In this document: in pieces, positions 9,916 through 17,426 of the stretch | Layout: each line of letters begins with the position of its first letter | How positions within the stretch are numbered: position 1 is the stretch's first letter | NCBI GenBank assembly: GCA_000830295.1 | Contig: CP010425.1 | Span: 932,884-996,883, forward strand | Length of the DNA: 64,000 nucleotides | Source of the DNA: an archaeon GW2011_AR15 | GTDB taxonomy: Archaea; Nanobdellota; Nanobdellia; Woesearchaeales; GW2011-AR15 | Direction: 5' to 3' | Notes under the pieces: generated by a model | What the model was told of the DNA's origin: nothing | Databases searched by the model: none | Seen by the model: the letters and a program-made list of their open reading frames with translations, nothing else | Program-made: the position numbers and the translations under genes

Positions 9916-10566
9916 TCAGTAGTCAAATATCTTCTTCTGTGTTTTTTCTTTTTTCATGTTCTTCCATGAGACCCATTCTTTCCTGAAAAAAGTTACCTTA
10001 TGGTTGTCCCAGTTTTTCTCAAGGAATTTCTGGGTTTTCTCATCAGACATGTATCCTGAGCCGAAGTCCCCGAACTTTTCCTTAAGGAACTCGATGTATT
10101 TGTCCCTGGTTACTTTTGCGAGGATTGAGGCAGCTCCCACAACAGGATAGTTGAAGTCTGCCTTGTGCTCTGTTACCAGCTCGACTTTTGTTTTTAGATT
10201 TTCCTTTATGTAGCCCTGGTATCTTTTCGGGTTTTTTTCAGGCAGGTCAATTATTGCCCTGTCCGGCTTTAAATGGTTGAGAATTTCTGCGGTTGTTGCA
10301 GCCTCCAGCCTGTTTAAGTTCGTGTTATCTGACTTGAGCGCGTCGTCAATTATATCCGGCGTCAAACTTATTATTTTGTAGTCTTTTGCAACAGCAAGAA
10401 TTTTTTTGAAAAGCTTTTCCCTTGTTTCTGGCTCAAGAAGCTTGGAATCCTTTACACCCAGCTTTTTCAGCTTTTCCTCGTCTTTCTCATCAATGAGAAC
10501 ACCGGCCATCACCATCGGCCCGATTACAGGCCCGCGCCCGGCTTCGTCAATACCGCATATAATCAT
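9916..10566 (-). CDS. rnhB: ribonuclease HII
   Basis: A 216-residue RNase HII, which removes ribonucleotides from DNA and hydrolyses RNA in RNA-DNA hybrids. The start GIDEAGRGPVIGPMVMAG supplies catalytic D6 and E7. The further acidic positions lie near ATTAEILNHLKPDRAIID and in the HKADFNYPVVGAASILAKV block. The C terminus is rich in Lys/Lys-Glu. It is the archaeal-size enzyme. The gene precedes the MFS carrier on the same strand with no clear functional link. Confidence 0.96.
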   Translation of the reverse strand: MIICGIDEAGRGPVIGPMVMAGVLIDEKDEEKLKKLGVKDSKLLEPETREKLFKKILAVAKDYKIISLTPDIIDDALKSDNTNLNRLEAATTAEILNHLKPDRAIIDLPEKNPKRYQGYIKENLKTKVELVTEHKADFNYPVVGAASILAKVTRDKYIEFLKEKFGDFGSGYMSDEKTQKFLEKNWDNHKVTFFRKEWVSWKNMKKEKTQKKIFDY

Positions 10567-10615
10567 AAATGAAAAAAAGAGTATTCAAATTATAAACTTT
10601 GCTTAACGATGGCCC

Positions 10616-11146
10616 TTAATTTATTACTGAAGGCAGATGCTCTCTTACTGCTTTTGCCAGCCCTTCATCTCCTGTCAGGGCAGTGATATGTTTTGGAATC
10701 TTTCCTTCTTTTGGCAGGCTTTCCATCATGTACTGAATCCCCCAAAGGCTTTTATCCAGCCCGTTTGGGGTATAACCAGAGGCATCGTATATCATGTTTA
10801 TTACATAATCTAAAGAAGGTCTCAGGACAATGGAAGAATTTCCTTTATCCCTTTCAATTTCTATTATCACGATTTTTTCGCCAGATAAGCCATAGCCCAG
10901 GCCAATCATAGTCTCATCGTCATTTTCCCTGAATTCTTTGTACAGACTCGGGTCGTTCAGCTCTATTGGGTTAATAATGACAGCAGTGTAAGGTTTTTTT
11001 TTATCTTTGTTCTGTGTCCATATCTTTAATTCATAGGCATGCTTGTGGACTACTAATCTTGTTTCTTCATCTGCAGGTGAGATCCCATCTATTTTTGTAC
11101 TAGCATAATTTCGCCTGTGATCTATAAGTGGTTGTCTACAATCCAT
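10616..11146 (-). CDS. hypothetical protein
   Basis: A 176-residue soluble, mixed alpha/beta protein that I do not recognise. The central part (IIEIERDKGNSSIVLRPS) alternates strands, and the C-terminal half looks helical. There is no signal peptide, membrane segment or metal motif. It lies immediately downstream of the tRNA-Met gene and its partial 3' copy, on the same strand, a location where integrated genes often sit. Its upstream region (11147-11384) contains no other gene. Confidence 0.6.
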   Translation of the reverse strand: MDCRQPLIDHRRNYASTKIDGISPADEETRLVVHKHAYELKIWTQNKDKKKPYTAVIINPIELNDPSLYKEFRENDDETMIGLGYGLSGEKIVIIEIERDKGNSSIVLRPSLDYVINMIYDASGYTPNGLDKSLWGIQYMMESLPKEGKIPKHITALTGDEGLAKAVREHLPSVIN

Positions 11147-11289
11147 TTTTTTACCTTGTCCTTACTACCAACCAGTTAAGAGGCGGACGTAGTAATAAAT
11201 AATTAATCCACCTAGTGTAGGTATACCTATTCTACTTATTTTAAAAAAATAAGACTGAAAAATTAGACAGCGCTGAATGAAAAAAAAGA

Positions 11290-11312
11290 TAGTGGGGAAA
11301 GGATCTAGAACC
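11290..11312 (-). repeat. partial copy of the tRNA-Met 3' end
   Basis: Bases 11290-11312 match the 3' end of the neighbouring tRNA-Met gene (11385-11406) apart from about three changes and one inserted base, including the GGGGAAAGGAT core. Integrases that target tRNA genes leave such partial copies, but a decayed tandem tRNA duplicate is equally possible because the copies are only 95 bases apart. A small hairpin (AACTGA/TCAGTT) follows on the plus strand. Confidence 0.5.
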
Positions 11313-11384
11313 AACTGAGAAATCAGTTGACACTTTGTGAGTTTCCTTTCAGTCAAGCTCACATAGAACTCTTTTATAAAAAAG

Positions 11385-11459
11385 TAGCGGGGAAAGGATT
11401 TGAACCTCCGACCTACGGGTTATGAGCCCGTCGGGCACTCCTGGCTGCCCTACCCCGCT
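11385..11459 (-). tRNA. initiator tRNA-Met (CAU)
   Basis: A complete 75-base cloverleaf without intron. The acceptor stem is AGCGGGG/CCCCGCT with an A1-U72 pair, and the anticodon is CAT (plus-strand ATG at 11422-11424). The anticodon stem ends in three G-C pairs (GGG/CCC). The A1-U72 pair and the three G-C pairs are hallmarks of archaeal initiator tRNA. CCA is not encoded. The gene faces away from the 11.6-21.3 kb accessory block, whose promoter lies about 80 bases upstream of the tRNA 5' end. Confidence 0.95.
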
Positions 11460-11539
11460 GCATAGGGTTCCAGAAAATTATATCTTTTATAAATGTTGTT
11501 CCATTTCTGAGCTTTTTAATCTCTTATCCTGGAAATAGA

Positions 11540-11548
11540 TTTATATAT
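11540..11548 (+). promoter_or_regulatory. TATA box of the accessory operon
   Basis: TTTATATAT sits about 60 bases before the GTG start at 11609. It is flanked by CCTGG (11529-11533) and CCAGG (11553-11557), an inverted repeat spanning the box that could hold a regulator. The repeat arms are short and may be chance. Confidence 0.4.
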
Positions 11549-11608
11549 TAAACCAGGTTTCTGGACATTATTTTATCATTAAAAAGTAGTTACTAGAAGG
11601 CGATTGGT

Positions 11609-12850
11609 GTGCTGAACCCCTATACTGTAAAAGAACTCTGTAATCTGCCAGCAAATAGGCTGTATGACTTAACTCTGGACCCTAAAGCCAAAATTGCAGC
11701 TAATACTCCAAGACCAAAGGCAGACAGGAATTTCAGCCCAGGCGCACAGGCATATAAATTTACAAACGAAAATCTTGACAGCATAGTAGACGGGCTTAAG
11801 AAAGCCGAGATAGATCTGTCAGGAAAAACAGTTTTCAGTATTGCATGCTCGGGCGACCCTCTTATCCTCTTTTCAGCTCTTGGAGCTGACTACAATATAG
11901 CTTTTGATTCTTCATACAAAGCTGTGGCCTGGACAGAGTTTAAATGCGCAATGGTTAGAACCCTCACGCATCATGATGCCCTTGCTTCTCTTGGGCAGGT
12001 TAACCTATTGAGGAGTTCAAAGTATTATCTAAAACTCAATAAGCCTAATCTAGGCATAGATGCAAAATCGCAGGGGTTTAAAACCCAATCCGGGATGCCA
12101 TACATGTCCATAGAAAAAAACAGTACAGTTGCTGACGCCATCATAAGGCAGATGTCAAAATGGGCCGGTAGCATATTTGAGGAGCTCTTCAGAAACTATA
12201 CTTTTGACAATATACCGCAAGGTGCACCTCCCCATTCTTTAAGGCAGGATTATATCTCCTGCATAATCCCGGAAGATGGAACATCACAGTCCTCAGATTT
12301 CTTCAGGGGAGGAAGTCATGGGTATACAGGTGCATTTCCGGAACTGAATGGCTATCTAAAAGATAGAAGGCTGTATGAATCTGCCAGCAGGAATTTAGAG
12401 ATGGAAGAGACGGCATTTATTCCAGGAGATATTTTTAAGATGATAGAAATGCTTCTTGGAGTAAAGCAATATAGGATATTTTCAAAAGATTTTTTTAAGA
12501 GGGATAAAAGAAAAGCCACGAGATTTCTTGAGCAGTCACTAGATGCAGAGCAGAAAGCAGATCTATTCTATCTTTCAAATGTCCCAGATCACCTGAAAGA
12601 TTCCAAAGGCAACAAAAAGTACCATTCTAAAGTATTCGGTCCATTTGCTGATATGGTATGCGGGCTCCTAAATCCCGGAGGGGCACTCATAATAAACCAT
12701 GAGTGGAACGCTGAAAAGGAATTTAGGGATAATCCAGACCCGGATTCCAGCTTAGGCGAGTATTTAAAACAAGAGCATGGGCTTGAGAAGACAATATGTA
12801 GAGACGGCTCGGGATATGGTTGCGAAGTGATATATACAAAGAGAAGGTGA
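11609..12850 (+). CDS. SAM-binding transferase, BtaA/DUF3419-like
   Basis: A 413-residue protein and first gene of the accessory operon. A Rossmann-type SAM-binding motif (VFSIACSGDPLILFSALG, residues 75-92) is followed by IAFDSSYKAVAWTEFKCAM, which parallels the VDLNPAQ...ELKLAA block of BtaA/DUF3419 proteins. Further on, DLFYLSNVPDHL matches their SNI.D.L segment, and GLLNPGGALIINH looks like the late strand of the methyltransferase fold. BtaA transfers the 3-amino-3-carboxypropyl group of SAM to diacylglycerol lipid. The substrate here is unknown and a plain methyltransferase is an alternative. The start is GTG after an AGAAGG site. The stop overlaps the GTG of the next gene (GTGA). Confidence 0.55.
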   Translation: MLNPYTVKELCNLPANRLYDLTLDPKAKIAANTPRPKADRNFSPGAQAYKFTNENLDSIVDGLKKAEIDLSGKTVFSIACSGDPLILFSALGADYNIAFDSSYKAVAWTEFKCAMVRTLTHHDALASLGQVNLLRSSKYYLKLNKPNLGIDAKSQGFKTQSGMPYMSIEKNSTVADAIIRQMSKWAGSIFEELFRNYTFDNIPQGAPPHSLRQDYISCIIPEDGTSQSSDFFRGGSHGYTGAFPELNGYLKDRRLYESASRNLEMEETAFIPGDIFKMIEMLLGVKQYRIFSKDFFKRDKRKATRFLEQSLDAEQKADLFYLSNVPDHLKDSKGNKKYHSKVFGPFADMVCGLLNPGGALIINHEWNAEKEFRDNPDPDSSLGEYLKQEHGLEKTICRDGSGYGCEVIYTKRR

Positions 12851-13935
12851 GAAAAATTTCAGAAGTCTATTTTATCTGTACAGGAAACACGTGCAGGAGC
12901 CCAATGGCTGAGGTCTATGCTCAGCACACTTCAAAAGCATATGGCCTTGACAGGATCATTAATTTCCACTCAAGGGCACTAAAGCCCAGAGAGCTGCTCC
13001 TTGAAAAATTTTTCGGAGAGCTCGTCGCCTCTCCTATGAGCGAAACGGCATCTCCCGGGACTATAGAAGTAATATCCAAAAGACTGCCGGAGCAAAATGA
13101 TGCTATAAGCTCCCATAGATCAATGGCACTGAAGAGGGAAGAAATTAAATCCGCTGATATAGTCTTAACTATGACAGCATCCCACAAAGATAATATACTG
13201 ATTTATGCTCAGGATATACCGGATCTCGAAAAGAAGGTATTCACTCTAAAAGAGTATGCAAACTCAGTCAGCCATTACAGCGATTCAGCTGACATTGATG
13301 TTGTTGACCCCTATGGCGCAGGAGCAATACCAAACCTTACCAGTCTACTTTTAAGCAAGACAGACATAGAGATGCAAAAACTGGGAAGAAACTACCTGAA
13401 AAAAATAAAAGGTTATTTTGAAAGCAAGGCAAAAAAAATAAGAGAGAAAAAAGGCAATAGGGGTATTAGTTTCAGAACTAATGAATGGATAGCTAGGAGG
13501 GGATTCTCTTTCTGCGTATACTCTGAAACCTTGGAAAATGTAACGCTTTCGCAAATCAGGAACCTTCGGTCTAGGCCGAGCCACTTTGTAAAGAGCCCTT
13601 TTGAGATATCCATAGAGATTGACTCAGAAAGAAAAAAGGCGTATACTGAAACCTTTGATGAAATAAAAGAGGCAATTGACCATATATCCCCATCAGCCGC
13701 TCCTTATTCAAGCATAGGGTTGCCTTATATTATGAGGCCGAGAGCAAATGAAGATAGGCAGATTGTTAAAATGTGGTTAGCAGTAATAGAAAACCTGCTG
13801 CCTCAATATACTTCAGATGCTGCAGAAGATAATGAAGTGAATAACATGCTGCTTAAGCTGACCAATTCTTCTTTAGACAATCTGCTGGGAAGGGGAAGGA
13901 CGGAAATTCTGAAAAAGATAAAGGGAGAAGAATGA
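12847..13935 (+). CDS. low-molecular-weight phosphotyrosine phosphatase fusion protein 1
   Basis: A 362-residue protein from GTG 12847, which overlaps the previous stop as GTGA; a TTG 27 bases earlier is less likely. Residues 1 to about 175 are an LMW-PTP domain: P-loop CTGNTCRS with C11 and R17, and general acid D154 in DPYG. All catalytic residues are present, so it should hydrolyse phosphotyrosine or another phosphoester, or reduce arsenate. A basic linker follows, then about 150 residues that I do not recognise. Fusion of an LMW-PTP to a C-terminal domain is uncommon. The next gene encodes a second, different LMW-PTP fusion. Confidence 0.75.
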   Translation: MRKISEVYFICTGNTCRSPMAEVYAQHTSKAYGLDRIINFHSRALKPRELLLEKFFGELVASPMSETASPGTIEVISKRLPEQNDAISSHRSMALKREEIKSADIVLTMTASHKDNILIYAQDIPDLEKKVFTLKEYANSVSHYSDSADIDVVDPYGAGAIPNLTSLLLSKTDIEMQKLGRNYLKKIKGYFESKAKKIREKKGNRGISFRTNEWIARRGFSFCVYSETLENVTLSQIRNLRSRPSHFVKSPFEISIEIDSERKKAYTETFDEIKEAIDHISPSAAPYSSIGLPYIMRPRANEDRQIVKMWLAVIENLLPQYTSDAAEDNEVNNMLLKLTNSSLDNLLGRGRTEILKKIKGEE

Positions 13936-15494
13936 AAGATCTAGAAAAACTGCTTGAAAATGTACTTTTTGTCTGCACAGGAAACACATGCAGAAGCCCA
14001 ATGGCCGAGGCTATATACAGGCAACTTGCTGGGGAATTAAGACCAGATCTAGATACAGAAGTCAAATCAGCAGGCCTTAGTATAGATCCTTATTCACTTG
14101 ACAGATTTTCAGATATACCTTTTTTTGACGGTGAACATATGAGAGAAAGCATAAAGAGACTTGGTCTCGGTATTGGGATATCCGAAGATACGCTAAGCGT
14201 CCTTGAAGAATGGAGAGGGGGAATTTCAGAGGGATACATAAACAGGAAACCAAGGCAGCTTGTAAAAAAAGACCTTAAGGATGCAAGCCTCGTTCTCGTT
14301 ATGGAAAGGGCACATTATACCACCCTAATGAGAGATTTTGGCAAAAAAATAACGGACCTTGAAAAAAAACTTTACCTAATGACAGAATTTGCCAATCTTC
14401 CAGGAGAGGTCACAGATCCTCTTCGCCTCCCTAAGCAATATATTGTCTGCAGAGAGACTATGATTGAGGCCGTAACCAATATACTTACTGGAAAGATAGC
14501 AAAACATAAAGAAATTATTGAACACAGGAAGACAGCAAACCTAATAGAAGGGAGATATTCCCGCCAAAGGGAAATATCAGACAGAATGGATATAATGTGG
14601 GAGCTTGCAAAGACCCTGATAGCAGAATATGGCAGCCTAAACGAATCAGGAAAAGGCAGTGCTCTAAATATAATTGATACAATATATTCGTCCAGGCAAA
14701 TTATACCTCCACTTCCAGATGAAGCAAATAACATCACATTAAAAAAATGGAGAAAAGATTATGAGAAAATTGAAAGGCATAATGAAGCAATGTGGGAGAG
14801 ATTTATTTATTCGGCTTATTTAAAAGGTGAAACAGGGCATCCAAAGTCAGGAAATAAAAGGATACTTGACATAGTCCAATCGGCACTAGAAAGGAGAAGC
14901 TACCGGGAGAACACAGAAGAGATATTCACAATATACGCGGGCTCAAAATACCTAAGAAAACACAGCAGGGAAATAAAACGCAGCGATTCTAGGAAAGAAG
15001 AGATATATGAAGTAACCAAAGCCTCAGATATGCTGTTTAGGGGCAACAACATAAGAGAAAAAACCGGGCATGATAATATCTCCCTGGATTATGCTTTTCA
15101 GTTCTTTGATTTAGTTCAAAGAAAGCTAAGGGAAGACTCCTTTAGTATTAGTCTTTACAAGATAGCAGGAAGCCTCAATCTAATGGGAATAAACCGTAGA
15201 AGTCTGGATAATGTATACCATATCTTGGAAGAACAGGGAGAAGCGTCACTGGAAGGACTGATGAGGCTGGCAGAAAAAAAGCTGAAATCATTCAACCCCC
15301 CTACCGATGCGATATTGGCTCTTCTTCAGGAGGGTTATCAGCTGGACGTGAAAAATGAAAATGATATGGTCTCAATCCGTGATGCTTTGCGCAATAGAAT
15401 GAACAGAGTCGGCATGTTAGATAAAATTAAGGATGCTTCAGAATATGCCTCCAGAGAATATTTTCTTGATCATAGGAAAACAAATCTAGGTTAA
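13932..15494 (+). CDS. low-molecular-weight phosphotyrosine phosphatase fusion protein 2
   Basis: A 520-residue protein whose ATG overlaps the preceding stop (ATGA). The N-terminal LMW-PTP domain has P-loop CTGNTCRSPMAE (C15, R21) and acid D162 in TDPL. An insertion of about 30 residues around 50-105 makes it longer than the normal 155-residue domain. Residues 200-520 are helical and charged, with no family I can name. The two PTP domains share the P-loop but are diverged elsewhere, so they probably act on different targets or states instead of being a recent duplication. It is in the middle of the tightly packed operon. Confidence 0.75.
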   Translation: MKDLEKLLENVLFVCTGNTCRSPMAEAIYRQLAGELRPDLDTEVKSAGLSIDPYSLDRFSDIPFFDGEHMRESIKRLGLGIGISEDTLSVLEEWRGGISEGYINRKPRQLVKKDLKDASLVLVMERAHYTTLMRDFGKKITDLEKKLYLMTEFANLPGEVTDPLRLPKQYIVCRETMIEAVTNILTGKIAKHKEIIEHRKTANLIEGRYSRQREISDRMDIMWELAKTLIAEYGSLNESGKGSALNIIDTIYSSRQIIPPLPDEANNITLKKWRKDYEKIERHNEAMWERFIYSAYLKGETGHPKSGNKRILDIVQSALERRSYRENTEEIFTIYAGSKYLRKHSREIKRSDSRKEEIYEVTKASDMLFRGNNIREKTGHDNISLDYAFQFFDLVQRKLREDSFSISLYKIAGSLNLMGINRRSLDNVYHILEEQGEASLEGLMRLAEKKLKSFNPPTDAILALLQEGYQLDVKNENDMVSIRDALRNRMNRVGMLDKIKDASEYASREYFLDHRKTNLG

Positions 15495-15495
15495 A

Positions 15496-16791
15496 ATGGC
15501 ATTGACACCAAAACTTGAAGAGCTGCTCACTGACACCAGATTAATGAACGAGGAGCACGACTTTCTTGTTGAATACATACAACCAAGACTGCATCATTTC
15601 TTTTTGAAAGACCAGGAACAAATCTTGACAAGATACCGGGCCATTGTAGAGAATAGGCAGAAATTCGAGAGATCATTCCCTGAAGGAGAATACAGCAGGT
15701 CAGTTATAGGTCTAGAAGGGATAGTGCAACTTCCGGAAAGTCCTTATGACATGCTGGGATTATTTTCTAGAGCCATAATAACAATGAATAATAAAACACT
15801 ACATGAAATGTACAGGTATTTTGACAAAAACTCTCTTGATACTATAAGAAGCAACATAAACGGCAGGCGCCTATATTCGAAAATAAGGGCATATCTTAAT
15901 GGGGATTTGAATAAAGCCTCAGCAAGAGAACTCATAGCTATATTCAGAGATGGGCTAAACCCTAACAACCGCAAGCTGGAGAGAATCCTGGATTATATCA
16001 AGAAAGCCATAGAATCTGATAAATTTGAAAATGCGTCGTATATTGTAGCAAGAGTAAATACCCCCAGGATAGATTATACCCAGGACAAAGGCAAAACAGG
16101 AAGCTGTGCTTTTTTGGGCATTCTTGAGGGCGGCCATAATCCCCACTATCAGAGGGATCTTAACTCAAGGTACCATGCATCTTTACTCTATATGGCTGAT
16201 CCTGAAATTGGGATACTGGCATTGCAGGTTCAGAGAAAAAACAGGCTGGAGCATCCTTCAGGACTGCTTATAATGGCGGATCTGATTGGGAAGAAAACAA
16301 AAAACAGCAAAAAAGAGAGATATCTTCTTGTTGATTCTGTAGAGGCCTACAGACATAGCTATGACACCAGATTTGCAGGAGACATGCCTCTAAGGGAGAT
16401 GGATAAAAATACATGGACCAAAACGCTGAAAGAAGGGCTTCTGAATCTGGCTGCCAGAACAGAGCACGATTATATTTTTTATAATCCAAGATTTTATAAT
16501 CCGGGAGGAAAAGAATTTACAAAAAAATTTATAAGCTCTATAAAGGAAAATGGTTACCAAGTTGAGACAAGCACTGTCACTTTCTGGAAAAAACTTGGGG
16601 ATTCGGCCATACCAAAGGGATTCAACTATGAGTTTGGATATTACCTTGATGCATTTATGCCATCAGGTAACCCGAGATATTTCAGTGCTGCGGACCCTGA
16701 GCACGCAACCCAAGGAATTAAGAATATACAGGGAAGAAAGGCAAGAGGGTATGTTATAAGCAGGCCAAAAGGCGGATGGCTTTGTCCTTAA
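15496..16791 (+). CDS. hypothetical protein of the accessory operon
   Basis: A 431-residue protein beginning one base after the previous stop. The N-terminal 175 residues are predicted helical with many charged residues. The C-terminal part is alpha/beta with a compact block around 185-250 containing GKTGSCAFLG (C204), several His (214, 217, 227) and YMADPEIGILAL. A Cys plus His arrangement could be catalytic, but I cannot place it in a peptidase, transglutaminase or acyltransferase family. The tight coupling to the phosphatase genes and the GNAT gene (TAATG overlap) says it works with them. Confidence 0.6.
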   Translation: MALTPKLEELLTDTRLMNEEHDFLVEYIQPRLHHFFLKDQEQILTRYRAIVENRQKFERSFPEGEYSRSVIGLEGIVQLPESPYDMLGLFSRAIITMNNKTLHEMYRYFDKNSLDTIRSNINGRRLYSKIRAYLNGDLNKASARELIAIFRDGLNPNNRKLERILDYIKKAIESDKFENASYIVARVNTPRIDYTQDKGKTGSCAFLGILEGGHNPHYQRDLNSRYHASLLYMADPEIGILALQVQRKNRLEHPSGLLIMADLIGKKTKNSKKERYLLVDSVEAYRHSYDTRFAGDMPLREMDKNTWTKTLKEGLLNLAARTEHDYIFYNPRFYNPGGKEFTKKFISSIKENGYQVETSTVTFWKKLGDSAIPKGFNYEFGYYLDAFMPSGNPRYFSAADPEHATQGIKNIQGRKARGYVISRPKGGWLCP

Positions 16792-17369
16792 TGCAAGAAG
16801 AGATAATAATAAGAAAGGCAGAGTCAGGAGATTTAGACGGCATAATGAGGGTTGAGGAAGAGTCTTTCCTCCCTGGCGATAGGTATCCAAGGAGGTATAT
16901 ATCTGATGAGATTAAAAACCAAGATAGCCAAAGACAGTATTTTGTTGCTGAATATAATAGAAGGATTGTAGGTTACTCGGCTGCCGGCATCCAGGAAAGC
17001 GGGACAGCGCTCATGGGCCCTGTTTCTGATGTTGAAAAAGAACTTGGGATCCATCTGGAAGCAACCAGAGTGGGTGTTCTTATAAGTTTGGGGGTAATAA
17101 AGGAAGAAAGAAGGAAAAATATAGGGGGTATGCTAACGCAGGCCAGGCTGAGATGGATTGAGAATAATCTGGAGGACGATAAAAAGTATGTGTTTGCCCA
17201 TGCATGGCCGAATGGCGGATTCAACTACCTAGCAAAAAGCTTCGGTTTCAGGAGAGTAATGAACTGGGATAACAGAGAAGCCTATTCAGATGATAGCCAT
17301 GCAATATTGTATTTCCTTGACCTAAACCTGCAAGGTAAAAACGATCTTCAGACTGTTATTATTTTATAG
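16791..17369 (+). CDS. GNAT-family acetyltransferase
   Basis: A 192-residue N-acetyltransferase starting at the ATG that overlaps the upstream stop (TAATG); an ATG 15 bases earlier in frame is possible. The fold order is visible: IIIRKAESGDLDGIMRVEE as strand 1/helix 1, YFVAEYNRRIVGYSAAG as strands 2-4, and LGVIKEERRKNIGGMLTQA as the acetyl-CoA pyrophosphate-binding motif A (RRKNIGG). It ends with the FNYLAKSFGFRRV block typical of GNATs (usual form N..A..+YEK.GF). It would acetylate an amine on a protein or small molecule; the substrate is unknown. It is the last gene of the first transcription unit. Confidence 0.85.
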   Translation: MQEEIIIRKAESGDLDGIMRVEEESFLPGDRYPRRYISDEIKNQDSQRQYFVAEYNRRIVGYSAAGIQESGTALMGPVSDVEKELGIHLEATRVGVLISLGVIKEERRKNIGGMLTQARLRWIENNLEDDKKYVFAHAWPNGGFNYLAKSFGFRRVMNWDNREAYSDDSHAILYFLDLNLQGKNDLQTVIIL

Positions 17370-17388
17370 TAGTTAAGACTTAGAAAAC

Positions 17389-17397
17389 TTTATATAT
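17389..17397 (+). promoter_or_regulatory. internal TATA box before the PPDK-like gene
   Basis: TTTATATAT lies about 35 bases before the ATG at 17427, and a purine-rich GAGGGG site directly precedes that start. The second half of the block can therefore be transcribed on its own, although read-through from the upstream genes is also possible. Confidence 0.5.
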
Positions 17398-17426
17398 TTC
17401 CGGCAGATACCGAGGAAAGAGGGGAT

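Noticed and set aside
12820-12846. Earlier TTG start for LMW-PTP fusion protein 1
   Set aside because: GTG 12847 overlaps the upstream stop as GTGA, matching the coupling used by the other genes, and gives the normal short lead into the P-loop.
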